Source of the DNA: Pseudomonadota bacterium
Lineage (GTDB): Bacteria > Pseudomonadota > Alphaproteobacteria > Rhizobiales > Rhizobiaceae
Direction: 5' to 3'
Length of the DNA stretch: 64,000 nucleotides
NCBI GenBank assembly: GCA_023457435.1
Contig: JAEWLS010000002.1
Location: forward strand, 1-64,000
Notes under the pieces: generated by a model
The model's database searches: none
What the model was told of the DNA's origin: nothing
Seen by the model: the letters and a program-made list of their open reading frames with translations, nothing else
Translations under genes and position numbers: made by a program
Shown: positions 53,953-63,526 of the stretch, in pieces
Position numbering within the stretch: position 1 is the stretch's first letter
How the letters are laid out: each line of letters opens with the position of its first letter

Positions 53953-56198
53953 TGCGACACCTCGCTTCCGGCGCATGCGATCTTAACCTCGATCGGCTCG
54001 ATGCCGTCGATATCGAGTGTGAAGTTTGCGCGGCCGCTGGCGTCGGCAGTGATTTCGGCCGTCGCCAGTATGTCATCGCCGCGCCGCGCGGAAATCTTCA
54101 GCGGCCCTGCGGAGAGCGCTTCGAAGCCGAACTCTCCCGCGCCGTAGCCCCGCGCCGTCAGTTCCACGCCGCATCCGCTGCGCTGCAAGTGCGACACCTG
54201 CCACCGACTCTGCAAGAGGCTCGCCGTCGCAAGGTCCGGCGCGGCGGCCGCCTCGCGGCGCGGCCTGAGCTTCAGCCGCGCGGTTTCCACCGCGGGATCC
54301 AGCGCGACGTAGAGCGACCCGTTGTGACGCGAGGAGCCGATGACCCCGTCGCTGGCCGCGACGTCCGGTTCGACGTCGTCGGCGGTATCGAACCGTACGG
54401 TATTCAGTCCGTCGCGGTCGGAGATCGTCCATTCGTCGGCATCGAGCCGCTCGATGCGCGACGAGAAGAATCCGTCCCCGATCGCTGCATAGGACGACGC
54501 CTTGATCGGGATGATGGGCTGGGTGCGGACCCAGTCGAGAACCTCGCGCAGCGCGTTCACCGAAGCGAGGCGCTCCGCCGAGTAGGTGTGATAGTAGACG
54601 TTCATGCCGCGTAGGCGGACCGGTTCGCCGGTCCTGCGAAATGTCTCGATCACGTCGCGCTGGCCGTAGAAGCGCTCCGTCCACAGCCCCGTGTAGTTGT
54701 TCTCGTTGGTGTTGACTGAGTAGATCTGGCGCGCATGCCCCGCGACGCGGGACAGCGGCGCAACGTAGCCGACCGATGGAAACTGCGCGTCGAAACGCGT
54801 GTCGCCGCCGTTCATGTTGCGCACGCCTGCTGCCCGCGTCGCGTCGATTGCCGCCTCGAACGGTCGCGTGTCGCCGCTCCAGAGATAGAGGGCGATCGTC
54901 TTGCCCGCAGGCGCCAGCGCTTCGGCTCCAGCGAGCGCCTGACCGACTTCCATGTCGACGTTGAAGTCGTCGCGTAGGTAGGCGCGCGGCAGGCTGTTGC
55001 CGCCGGCGATGTAGCGCTTCCGTTCCTTGTCCTTGGCGCTCGGACCCATGCCGACGAAATCGCGCAGCCGTGTTGCGACGGTCTGCTTCTCCGCGGGCTG
55101 TCCGCGGTCGATCAGCCGCATCTCGGCTGCGCGCTGGTAATGTTCGAAGAAGCCCCAGGTGAACGGATGGGTGTGGGTATGGCTGGCGACTTCGACCTGC
55201 GGCAGCGCATAGATCCTGCGGGCGATATCCTTGGCCTTCTCGCCTTCGCCGAGCGTCGCGTCGCCGTCGCTCATGACGAATCCGACCGATACGGGAAGAT
55301 CGGAGTAGGGCTCGATCAGTTCCTTGAGCATCACCTCGGAGGAAAACGTCGGCGGCTCGCGGTATTTCTCCACCAGTGTGAGATTGTTCCAGCCGTCGCC
55401 GTCGACATGGCCGAAGTAGAGCCTGCGCCCGGATACCGTCGTCGTATCGGGCACCGGGAAGCGCTCGACGCCGAGGGCGCGGCGGAAGAACTCGAACGGA
55501 TCGACGATCCAGCGTTTCGAGTCGATCGCTTCGGAATAGTGCAGGAAGAAGCCCGAGGCGACATAGCCGCCGCCCGGGCCGGTCGCCGCCACGATCGAAC
55601 GGGTGCGCCCGCTGACGAGCAGCGTCTCGTACTCGAGCGCCACCCGTGCTGCGTTGCCGTTCCTGAGCAGCACCGGATGCTCGAGCGGAACGCGGTCGAC
55701 CTCGGCTTCGAAGCCCATGAGGTCATCGTCCTTGGTGACGACTTCGGATGTCACGGTGCTGGTCACGTAGTCGTCGGTGACCGTCAGGCCCATGCGGGCC
55801 ATCAACACGTTCAGGCTGCGCCGTGCGGCAGGCGTCAGGGCGCCGCCGAACTCGCCGAACACGATGAAGCGCGGCACCTTGGCGCTGGCCCGTTCCAGCC
55901 AGCGGAAATAGCCCGACGCATCCTCGAACGTGTAGGTGAGCATTGTGGCGATCGCCACCACGCCGTCGAGTTCGGCGATGTCGGGCGTGCCCTGCCTGAT
56001 GTCATGGTAGCGCACGATGTAGCCGAGGTGGTTGAGCGGCATTTCGGCATTCAGGTGGAACATCGACTGAGCTGGGGTCGGCTCCTGCATGCTGTCGTAG
56101 ATCGCCAGCACGGTCCGTTCGATCTCCGCGGCGCGCGCGGCGACCGGCGCGGACATGATCGCCGCAACAGCGCAAAGGATGGTCCAGAATCGAGACAC
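53949..56198 (-). CDS. PelA-like polysaccharide deacetylase
   Basis: A 749-residue exported protein, first of the operon. A signal peptide covers residues 1-23. Residues about 25-250 resemble the glutamine-amidotransferase-like domain of PelA. Residues about 255-560 are the deacetylase: the metal/base motif is GHVDGDGW (His264, Asp266, Asp268) and the second is ASHTHTHPF (His340, His342, His344). The last 180 residues are beta-rich, like the PelA jelly-roll. PelA removes acetyl groups from the polymer in the periplasm. The PelA hydrolase domain is missing here and lies in the separate gene at 46127. Confidence 0.85.
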   Translation of the reverse strand: MSRFWTILCAVAAIMSAPVAARAAEIERTVLAIYDSMQEPTPAQSMFHLNAEMPLNHLGYIVRYHDIRQGTPDIAELDGVVAIATMLTYTFEDASGYFRWLERASAKVPRFIVFGEFGGALTPAARRSLNVLMARMGLTVTDDYVTSTVTSEVVTKDDDLMGFEAEVDRVPLEHPVLLRNGNAARVALEYETLLVSGRTRSIVAATGPGGGYVASGFFLHYSEAIDSKRWIVDPFEFFRRALGVERFPVPDTTTVSGRRLYFGHVDGDGWNNLTLVEKYREPPTFSSEVMLKELIEPYSDLPVSVGFVMSDGDATLGEGEKAKDIARRIYALPQVEVASHTHTHPFTWGFFEHYQRAAEMRLIDRGQPAEKQTVATRLRDFVGMGPSAKDKERKRYIAGGNSLPRAYLRDDFNVDMEVGQALAGAEALAPAGKTIALYLWSGDTRPFEAAIDATRAAGVRNMNGGDTRFDAQFPSVGYVAPLSRVAGHARQIYSVNTNENNYTGLWTERFYGQRDVIETFRRTGEPVRLRGMNVYYHTYSAERLASVNALREVLDWVRTQPIIPIKASSYAAIGDGFFSSRIERLDADEWTISDRDGLNTVRFDTADDVEPDVAASDGVIGSSRHNGSLYVALDPAVETARLKLRPRREAAAAPDLATASLLQSRWQVSHLQRSGCGVELTARGYGAGEFGFEALSAGPLKISARRGDDILATAEITADASGRANFTLDIDGIEPIEVKIACAGSEVSQ

Positions 56199-56214
56199 CG
56201 CGTCAAACCCGTCG

Positions 56215-56229
56215 TTAACGCTGTGTTAA
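56215..56229. promoter_or_regulatory. CtrA box upstream of Pel-like operon
   Basis: TTAACGCTGTGTTAA is a perfect TTAA-N7-TTAA match to the CtrA consensus, ending 17 bp before the ATG of the deacetylase gene. Such closeness would favour repression if the promoter overlaps the box. Confidence 0.65.
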
Positions 56230-56342
56230 CAGGTCAATCGCGGCAATATAAAGTTGAGTTTGATCTGCTGGTTAATCGGATAATTTGATTAAATATTTAA
56301 GTGTACAAGTAAAATTCAGGAATTTGTGGCTTCCCTAACGCC

Positions 56343-56378
56343 AAAAAGAAAACGGCGACGCGACTGATCGCGCCGCCG
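56343..56378 (-). terminator. Terminator of SnoaL-like gene
   Basis: CGGCGACGCGA and TCGCGCCGCCG form an 11-bp stem with one mismatch and a CTGA loop (56353-56378). On the minus strand TTTTCTTTTT follows, encoded at 56343-56352. It lies 28 bp beyond the stop. Confidence 0.78.
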
Positions 56379-56406
56379 CTCGTGCCTTGGGAGGCTGCTG
56401 GTTGTT

Positions 56407-56955
56407 TCAGGCGCGCCGCGCGATCCGCGACTGCTCTTCGGCGTTGAGAGCTAGCGGGCGCTGGTAGGAGAGGTCTTCCGCGACCCAGCGGCCTTCCGGG
56501 AACAGTCCCGGCGCGGGTCCTTCCCACGCCAGCGCGTCGGACTTGAACCGCCAGTCGATAACAAGCCGCCGCAGCGCGATCTTCCAGACGCCGTCGCGCT
56601 TCTCGAAGCGGTCGACGTAGCGCCCGCTGCCGCCCTGGAGCGTGCGGCCGTCGACGGTACGCTGGACGAAGAAGACGTAGCTCTCGGCGTGCGCGACGTC
56701 GCCGTCGATCTCGCAGTTGTGGTTGGTGATGTGGTGCGTGTGGGTATTGAAGGCTCCCGCATGCGCCGAGTTCACCCAGTCGACGAAGGTCGGAATGTCC
56801 GAGATCCGCCGTCCGTGATTGTCGATCGCGTCGTCATGGTAGGCGCTCGCGATCATGTCGGCGTCATGCCGGTCCAGCCCACGGCAATACCGGTTGACGC
56901 AGTCGAGTATTTCCTGCCGGTCGATGAGGTGTTGAAGCTTCTGCGCCTGGTCCAT
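56407..56955 (-). CDS. SnoaL-like (NTF2 fold) protein, copy 1
   Basis: A 182-residue protein of the SnoaL-4/aromatic-dioxygenase-small-subunit-like NTF2 fold. It opens RQEILDCVNRYCRGLDRHDADM and carries HDDAIDNHG and THHITNHNCEIDGDVAHAES. The second copy at 58136 matches closely over the fold, so the two are paralogues. Members act as isomerases, hydrolases or dehydratases of polyketide or aromatic rings. GGAGGAAG precedes ATG 56955. It lies 31 bp after the Old Yellow Enzyme gene, in the same direction. Confidence 0.82.
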   Translation of the reverse strand: MDQAQKLQHLIDRQEILDCVNRYCRGLDRHDADMIASAYHDDAIDNHGRRISDIPTFVDWVNSAHAGAFNTHTHHITNHNCEIDGDVAHAESYVFFVQRTVDGRTLQGGSGRYVDRFEKRDGVWKIALRRLVIDWRFKSDALAWEGPAPGLFPEGRWVAEDLSYQRPLALNAEEQSRIARRA

Positions 56956-56986
56956 GGTCTTCCTCCGCACGCTGCCCTTCCGGCGC

Positions 56987-58114
56987 CTAGATCAGGGTGT
57001 CCTGGAGCGCGTAGCTGAACGGCACCATCTCGTCGTTGCGGCCGGTGCGTACCTTCTCCAGCCAGTTCGGATCGGCAAGCAGCGCCCGACCGACTGCGAC
57101 CAGGTCGAAATCGCCGCGCGCCAGCATCTCTTCGAGCCGACCGATGCTGACCGGTGTGGCAACGGCCGTGCGATCCGTGTGGTCGATGTCGAGCCCGACC
57201 GAGCCGACGGTGATGACCGTCTTGCCCGAGAGCTTCTTGGTCCAGCCGGCGAGCGTCAGGTCGCTGCCCTCGAACTCCGGCTCCCAGAAGCGGCGTGTCG
57301 AGCAGTGGAAGATGTCGACGCCGGCGTCGGCGAGCGGCTGCAGGAAGGCTTCGAGTTCCTTCGGGCTCTGCGCCAGCTTGGCGGTGTAGTAGCCGATCTT
57401 CCATTGCGACCAGCGGAACGAGATCGGGAACTCCGGCCCCACCGCGGCGCGGCAGGCCTTCACGACCTCCAGGCCGAAGCGCATCGGCTCGCGGCCCCAG
57501 ATGTCGTCGCGCAGGTTGGTCACCGGCCAGAAGAACTGGTCGACGAGGTAGCCGTGCCCGGCGTGAATCTCGAGCCCGTCGAAGCCGATCGCCTTGGCGT
57601 TGGCGGCGCTCTCGCCGTAGGCGGCGATGATTGCTTCGATCTCTTCCGACGTCATTGGCTCGGCGAGCTTGGTGCCGTCGCCGAGAAGGCCGGACGGGCC
57701 GACCAGCTTGGCGTTCGGGTCGACGTTGGCACGCGACGGCGGTCGCATGCCGATGTGCCACAGCTGCACGGCGATCTTGCCGCCGGCGCCGTGCACCGCG
57801 TCGACCACGCGCTTCCAGCCGGCGAGCGACTGGTCGCCGCCGACGCGCGGCACGCGAAGATTGTCGCCCGAGCTCGTGTGGGTCAGGTAGGTGCCTTCAG
57901 TGAGGATGAGACCCACGCCGCCTTCGGCCCGGCGCCGGTAGTAGGCGGCAACGTCCTCGCCCGGAACGTGGTCCGGTGAGAACATGCGCGTCATCGGCGC
58001 CATCACCACACGGTTGGGCAGGTCCAGCTTGCCGTTGCTGAACGGCTGGAAAAGCGGGCTCTGCGCCGGGGCGGGGTTGTGTGCCCGCGCGGCCTGGGTC
58101 TGCATCATCGTCAT
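56987..58114 (-). CDS. Old Yellow Enzyme-family NADH:flavin oxidoreductase
   Basis: A 375-residue FMN-dependent ene-reductase. It has the FMN-binding block LPNRVVMAPMTRMF, the active-site EIHAGHGYLVDQFF, and the Arg and Gly of VAVGRALLADPNW. The active-site pair is His-Ala-Gly-His. These enzymes reduce alpha,beta-unsaturated carbonyls. With two SnoaL-like neighbours it suggests catabolism of an unsaturated ring compound. Confidence 0.9.
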   Translation of the reverse strand: MTMMQTQAARAHNPAPAQSPLFQPFSNGKLDLPNRVVMAPMTRMFSPDHVPGEDVAAYYRRRAEGGVGLILTEGTYLTHTSSGDNLRVPRVGGDQSLAGWKRVVDAVHGAGGKIAVQLWHIGMRPPSRANVDPNAKLVGPSGLLGDGTKLAEPMTSEEIEAIIAAYGESAANAKAIGFDGLEIHAGHGYLVDQFFWPVTNLRDDIWGREPMRFGLEVVKACRAAVGPEFPISFRWSQWKIGYYTAKLAQSPKELEAFLQPLADAGVDIFHCSTRRFWEPEFEGSDLTLAGWTKKLSGKTVITVGSVGLDIDHTDRTAVATPVSIGRLEEMLARGDFDLVAVGRALLADPNWLEKVRTGRNDEMVPFSYALQDTLI

Positions 58115-58135
58115 GCTCCTGTCGTCGTATGCGGC

Positions 58136-58759
58136 TCAGCGCTGGTCGAGCGTGGCCATCAGTTCGGCTGGGATCTCCAGCGGGCGATCGTAGGACACGT
58201 CCGTTTTGTCCCACTTGCCGGTCAGCGTCGGCTGCTTGCCCTGGCTGAACGGCTTGCCGTCCGCCGGGAAACGCCATTCGGTCAGCAGCCGGCGCAGCAC
58301 GATGCGCCACTCACCGTTACGCTTCTCGAGACGGTCGATGTAGCGCCCGCCGCCGACCCAGATCGTCTCCTTGTCCTTGTGGCGGGAGATGAAGATCACG
58401 TAGCTCTCGGTGTGCGCGACGTTGCCATCGATCTCGCAGGTGTGATTGGTGATGCTGTGCAGGTGGGAGAGCGAGTTCTCCTTGTGCCCGCCGGTGCGCA
58501 GCCCGAAGAAGGCAGGACGGCGATCGGTGCGCGGGCCGTGATTGTCGATGGCGTCCTCGTGGAAGGCGCTGGTCAGCAGCTCCTCGTCGTGGCGGTCGAG
58601 GCCGCGGCAGTAGCGGATGATGCAATCGAGGATCTGCTTCCTGTCCTCGAGATAGGTCAGCCGCTCGTTCATCTTCGTCATCTCGGCGAGCTGCGCTTCC
58701 AGCTTCGCGACGCGCTCCTCAAGCATGTCAGATCCCTGCATTGTGATGTCTGCTTTCAT
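58136..58759 (-). CDS. SnoaL-like (NTF2 fold) protein with N-terminal coiled coil, copy 2
   Basis: A 207-residue paralogue of the gene at 56407. An added N-terminal coiled coil (MLEERVAKLEAQLAEMTKMN, residues about 12-31) probably mediates oligomerisation. The fold shares RKQILDCIIRYCRGLDRHDEEL, HEDAIDNHG and SITNHTCEIDGNVAHTES with copy 1. It follows the binding-protein gene in the same direction, separated by a strong hairpin, so it may belong to the transporter regulon. Confidence 0.8.
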   Translation of the reverse strand: MKADITMQGSDMLEERVAKLEAQLAEMTKMNERLTYLEDRKQILDCIIRYCRGLDRHDEELLTSAFHEDAIDNHGPRTDRRPAFFGLRTGGHKENSLSHLHSITNHTCEIDGNVAHTESYVIFISRHKDKETIWVGGGRYIDRLEKRNGEWRIVLRRLLTEWRFPADGKPFSQGKQPTLTGKWDKTDVSYDRPLEIPAELMATLDQR

Positions 58760-58769
58760 GGTTATGGGA

Positions 58770-58796
58770 GGTCGCCGGCCGCGGGGGCCGGCGACC
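58770..58796 (-). terminator. Hairpin after family-5 binding-protein gene
   Basis: GGTCGCCGGCC, a five-base loop and GGCCGGCGACC form an 11-bp perfect stem 8 bp after the binding-protein stop. It has no T-tract and is followed at once by the next gene. Confidence 0.62.
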
Positions 58797-58804
58797 GGTA
58801 GCTG

Positions 58805-60382
58805 TTAGTTCGCTGCCTTGCGCTCGAGCGTGGCGAAGACCGGCATGATCACGTCCGGCGGAGGCGCCCACGAGATCTCCTTCTTCTTGCCGTAGACGGC
58901 GTCCGTGTTCCAAAGGTTGAGCACGTAGGCCTGGTCGTCGATGTACTTCAGCATCTTCGAGATCAGGCCGGCGCGCGCTTCCTGCTTCGGCTCGGCGTCG
59001 AGCGTCGCGATCATCGCGTCGTATTCCGGCATGCTGTGGAACGAGCCCGGCCCGCCGGTCTTCATGAAGGTCAGCTTCTGGGTCGGGTCCGAATTCAGCG
59101 CGGCATAGGCGTAGAAGATCAGGTCGTGCTTGGAATAGTCCTTGACCTCCTGCGCGCGGAATGCGCGAAGCGCCCCGCTTTCCATCAGGATGACCTCGGT
59201 CTTGACGCCGATCTTGCCGAGATAGGAGGCGACCGCCTCGACGGTCTCCTTCGAGTTCGGCGCGCCGCCGGGCGCGAGACCGATCAGGCGCAGCGGCTGG
59301 CCGAAGTCGAACTTCGCTTCTTCCAGCAGCTTGCGCGCGCCTTCCGGATCGAACTTCGTCGCGGCCAGGCTGCCGTCGCAGCCGAGTTCGCGCTGCGGCA
59401 GGCAGAAGCCGGGAAGCGGCGAGGTCGAGCCGTGGAACAGCGTCGCTGCGATGGTCTCGACGTCGACGGCCTTGGCGATCGCCTGGCGCACCTTCAGGTC
59501 CCATACGCGCGACTGCGGGTTGTACAGGAAGAACTGCTCCTGGATCGCCGGCAGCACCAGCGCCTCGAGCCCCGGCACCGAGTCAATCTGCGCCATCATG
59601 AATGTCGGCAGGTTCTGCACCACGTCCGCTTCGCCGGCCATCAGCATGGCGACGCGCGTGGAATCGTCGGGCACGACGCGGACGTCGACGCCTTCGATCT
59701 TGGGCTTGTCGCCCCAGTACGCGTCGTTGGTCTCGAGCTTGAAGCCGCTCTGCACGGCGCGCGACACCAGCTTGAACGGTCCGGTGCCGATCGGCGCCGA
59801 GGCGAACCCTTCCGGCCCGGCCTTCTCGGCGTAATCCTTCGGCACGATCGGGAAGAACGTGCTCATGTCGCTGAGCAGCGTCGGGTTGAGCGACTTCAGA
59901 TGAATGCGGACCTCGTGGTCCGAAACCCGGTCGATACCCTTGATCTTGTTGACCAGGAACGGCGCGAAGCGGTTCTTGAGTTCCGGGTTGGAGGCACGCT
60001 GCCACGAATAGATGACGTCGTCGGCGTCGAAGGCGTCGCCATTGTGGAACGTCACGCCCTTGCGCAGCACGAAGTCGTAGGTGAGCCCGTCCTCGCTCGC
60101 CTTGTAGCTCTCGGCGAGCTTCGGCATGACGCCGCCGTCCTGGCCGCGTCCTGTCAGGCTCTCGAACACGTTGGCGACGTAGACCTGGTCGACAGACGAG
60201 CCGATCCGGTGCGGGTCGGTCGTCGAAATGTCGGCGTTGACGACGAACACCACTTCGCCGCCGGCGGCGAAGGATGGCACCGATCCCATGCTCAGTGCCG
60301 CGAGCGCGATGCCCGCGCCGAGCATCAGAGTGCGGCGCTTCAATTTGGTAAGCGGCGACAGGCGCCGTACAGCTTCACTCAT
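58805..60382 (-). CDS. Peptide/opine-type periplasmic binding protein (family 5)
   Basis: A 525-residue exported protein. The signal region is residues 1-40 (RRTLMLGAGIALAALSM, ending PSFAA), with a possible twin-arginine motif. The mature protein has the family-5 blocks TDPHRIGSSVDQVYVANVFE, TFHNGDAFDADDVIYSWQRA and GTGPFKLV. Relatives bind peptides, nickel, opines or glutathione. It is divergent from the permease at 60562 and is probably one of two binding proteins serving the same transporter. Confidence 0.9.
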   Translation of the reverse strand: MSEAVRRLSPLTKLKRRTLMLGAGIALAALSMGSVPSFAAGGEVVFVVNADISTTDPHRIGSSVDQVYVANVFESLTGRGQDGGVMPKLAESYKASEDGLTYDFVLRKGVTFHNGDAFDADDVIYSWQRASNPELKNRFAPFLVNKIKGIDRVSDHEVRIHLKSLNPTLLSDMSTFFPIVPKDYAEKAGPEGFASAPIGTGPFKLVSRAVQSGFKLETNDAYWGDKPKIEGVDVRVVPDDSTRVAMLMAGEADVVQNLPTFMMAQIDSVPGLEALVLPAIQEQFFLYNPQSRVWDLKVRQAIAKAVDVETIAATLFHGSTSPLPGFCLPQRELGCDGSLAATKFDPEGARKLLEEAKFDFGQPLRLIGLAPGGAPNSKETVEAVASYLGKIGVKTEVILMESGALRAFRAQEVKDYSKHDLIFYAYAALNSDPTQKLTFMKTGGPGSFHSMPEYDAMIATLDAEPKQEARAGLISKMLKYIDDQAYVLNLWNTDAVYGKKKEISWAPPPDVIMPVFATLERKAAN

Positions 60383-60449
60383 GTCTAGCTCCTCCCTTGA
60401 GCCCGAAACCGGCGCCGCGCCCCTGGCGCTACTCCACTCGCCGATTTCG

Positions 60450-60505
60450 ATGACATGTTAAGCAAAATTCTTGCGCGCCGCCAAGCGAAATGATAGATAT
60501 GTCAT
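60450..60505. promoter_or_regulatory. Candidate operator pair in divergent transporter promoter
   Basis: ATGACAT (60450-60456) and ATGTCAT (60499-60505) are perfect inverted copies with a 42-bp spacer. Around them, TGACATGTTA and TGTCATGTAA are similar direct copies. The pair lies between the divergent binding-protein and permease genes. Confidence 0.35.
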
Positions 60506-60561
60506 GTAATTTGGTGCTGCGGCTTTGAGGGGGCTGCAGTTGGCATTCTCGGGAGGAGCGT

Positions 60562-61500
60562 TTGAGCGAAGCCGTTTCGGGCCCGCTTGCGGGTCGAGAA
60601 CCTTTGCTGACCGAAAGGACGACGGGCGCGGTCGCCAAGACTGACGTGACTGTGCGTCCTCGCCGTCGCTGGCCGCGCCACTACCCGCCGCTTCTCGCCA
60701 CCGTCCTGATGGCCATCTTTCTGGTCACCGCCGTCTTCGGGCCGATGCTGTCGCCCTACTCGGCCGATACCACCGATTTCGCCGCCGCCATGAAGCCGCC
60801 GGCATGGCAGGCCGCAGGCACGCTGGCTCATCCGCTCGGCACCGATCAGCTCGGGCGCGACCTTCTCACCCGCATCATGCACGGCGCCCGCCTGTCGCTG
60901 ATCCTCTCGCTGATCGGCGTCGCCGGCGCCGGCACCATCGGCATCGGGCTCGGCCTCATCGCCGGCTACACGCGCGGCTGGGTCAGCGACATCATCATGC
61001 GCGTCGTCGATGCCTTCCTGGCGCTGCCCTTCTTCCTCGTGGCTCTGGCCTTTGTCGCGGCGCTTGGCGTCAGCATCACCAACATCATCGTGGTCATGGC
61101 GCTGACGACGTGGCCGCCATTCACCCGTCTCGTGCGAAGCGAGGCGCTGCGTGTACGCGAAGCCGACTACGTCGCGCTCGCAAGGATATCCGGTGTTCCC
61201 GGCTGGCGCATCGCGCTGGTTCACGTGCTGCCGAACGTCATGAACGGCGTCATCGTTCTCGCCACCCTCGACGTCGGCCGCATCATCCTCCTCGAGTCCG
61301 GCCTGTCGTTCCTTGGCCTTGGCGTGCAGCCGCCGACCGTGTCGTGGGGCCTGCTCCTGTCGGACGGCAAGCAGTTCATGATCTTCGCTTGGTGGCTGAC
61401 CGTACTTCCGGGACTCGCGCTGCTGCTGACCGTGCTCGCCTTCAACACGCTCGGCGACTGGCTGCGCGACCGCTTCGATCCGCGCCTGGAGTCGAACTGA
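60562..61500 (+). CDS. Peptide/opine-type ABC permease (DppC type)
   Basis: A 312-residue permease with six hydrophobic segments after a polar N-terminus of about 40 residues. The DppC-type block HPLGTDQLGRDLLTRIMHGARLS and the EAA loop EALRVREADYVALARISGVP are conserved. The TTG start at 60562 is supported by GGGAGGAG immediately upstream. No DppB-type partner is seen inside the window, so it should lie beyond the right edge. The stop overlaps the ATPase start by one base (TGATG). Confidence 0.9.
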   Translation: MSEAVSGPLAGREPLLTERTTGAVAKTDVTVRPRRRWPRHYPPLLATVLMAIFLVTAVFGPMLSPYSADTTDFAAAMKPPAWQAAGTLAHPLGTDQLGRDLLTRIMHGARLSLILSLIGVAGAGTIGIGLGLIAGYTRGWVSDIIMRVVDAFLALPFFLVALAFVAALGVSITNIIVVMALTTWPPFTRLVRSEALRVREADYVALARISGVPGWRIALVHVLPNVMNGVIVLATLDVGRIILLESGLSFLGLGVQPPTVSWGLLLSDGKQFMIFAWWLTVLPGLALLLTVLAFNTLGDWLRDRFDPRLESN

Positions 61501-62479
61501 TGGACCGTCGCCCGCTTCTCGAGGTCAGGGACCTCAGCGTCACCTTCGGCTCGCGCCGCGGTCCGGTGCGCGCGCTCGACAGTGTCAGCCTCACCATCGG
61601 CGAGGGCGAGATTGTCGGCATCGCCGGCGAGTCCGGCAGCGGCAAGTCGACGCTTTGCTACGCGATCGCGCGCAGCCTGCCGTTCAACGCCCATCTCGAC
61701 GGCTCGGTTAAGCTCTCCGGTCGCGAGCTGCTGACCCTGAGCGAACGCCAGATGCGCAGCGTTCGCGGCCGCGAGCTCTCGATGATCCTGCAGAACCCGA
61801 TGATGTCGCTCGATCCGGTATTCCGCATCGGCGACCAGTTGGGCGACCTGCTGAAATACGTCACCGGCACACGTGCATCCGAACGCCGCCAGCGCTCGAT
61901 CGAGCTGTTGCGCGAGGTGCAGATTCCGGCAGCCGAGGAACGGCTCAAGGTATACCCGCATGAGATGTCGGGTGGCATGCGCCAGCGCGTCGTCACGGCG
62001 ATGGCAACGGCGGCGCGCCCGCGTCTTGTGCTCGCCGACGAGCCGACCACGGCGCTCGACGTCACGATCCAGGACCAGATCCTGGCGCTGTTCCGCGACA
62101 TCCGCGACAAGACCGGCTGTGCCATCGCCGTCGTCAGCCACGACCTCGGACTGATCCGTCGTCTTTGCGACCGCGTCGTCGTCATGTATGCCGGCCGGGT
62201 CGCCGAGCAGGGCCGTGTCGAGGATCTGTTCGAGCGCCCGGCGCACCCCTACACAAAGGCGTTGATCGACGCGCTGCCGAAGCTCGGCGAAAGCCGCAGG
62301 CGGCTTCCGACGATCGAGGGGCAGCCGCCGAACCTTCTACATCGCCCGCCAGGCTGCGCCTTTTCCGATCGCTGCGCCTTCGTCATGCCGCGCTGTCGGG
62401 TCGAACGCCCGCGTCTCATAACTTTGCCAAACTCGCAGCAGGTTGCCTGCCACCTGCACGATGTCGCCACGGTTGCAGC

Positions 62480-62483
<4 letters not shown>
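61500..62483 (+). CDS. Peptide/opine-type ABC ATPase (DppD type)
   Basis: A 327-residue ATPase. Walker A GESGSGKST, signature MSGGMRQRVVTAMATA, Walker B LVLADEPTTALDV and the H-loop SHDLGL are present. The C-terminal oligopeptide-transporter region has the four-cysteine cluster GCAFSDRCAFVMPRCR, typical of the iron-sulfur motif in DppD/OppD. It overlaps the DppF-type gene as ATGA. Confidence 0.93.

Positions 62484-63522
<1,039 letters not shown>

Positions 63523-63526
<4 letters not shown>

Larger units (their letters stand above)
56199..56406 (-). promoter_or_regulatory. AT-rich promoter region of Pel-like operon
   Basis: This 208-bp stretch is the most A+T-rich in the window. It contains a CtrA box (56215-56229), a possible minus-strand promoter (TTAACC with TTATAT 18 bp later, near 56260), and the terminator of the upstream SnoaL-like gene. 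TTAA occurs several more times. Confidence 0.5.

Noticed and set aside
60368..60576. Identical N-terminal start MSEAV in the divergent binding protein and permease as an inverted duplication
   Set aside because: The similarity ends after five residues and the codons differ; coincidence.
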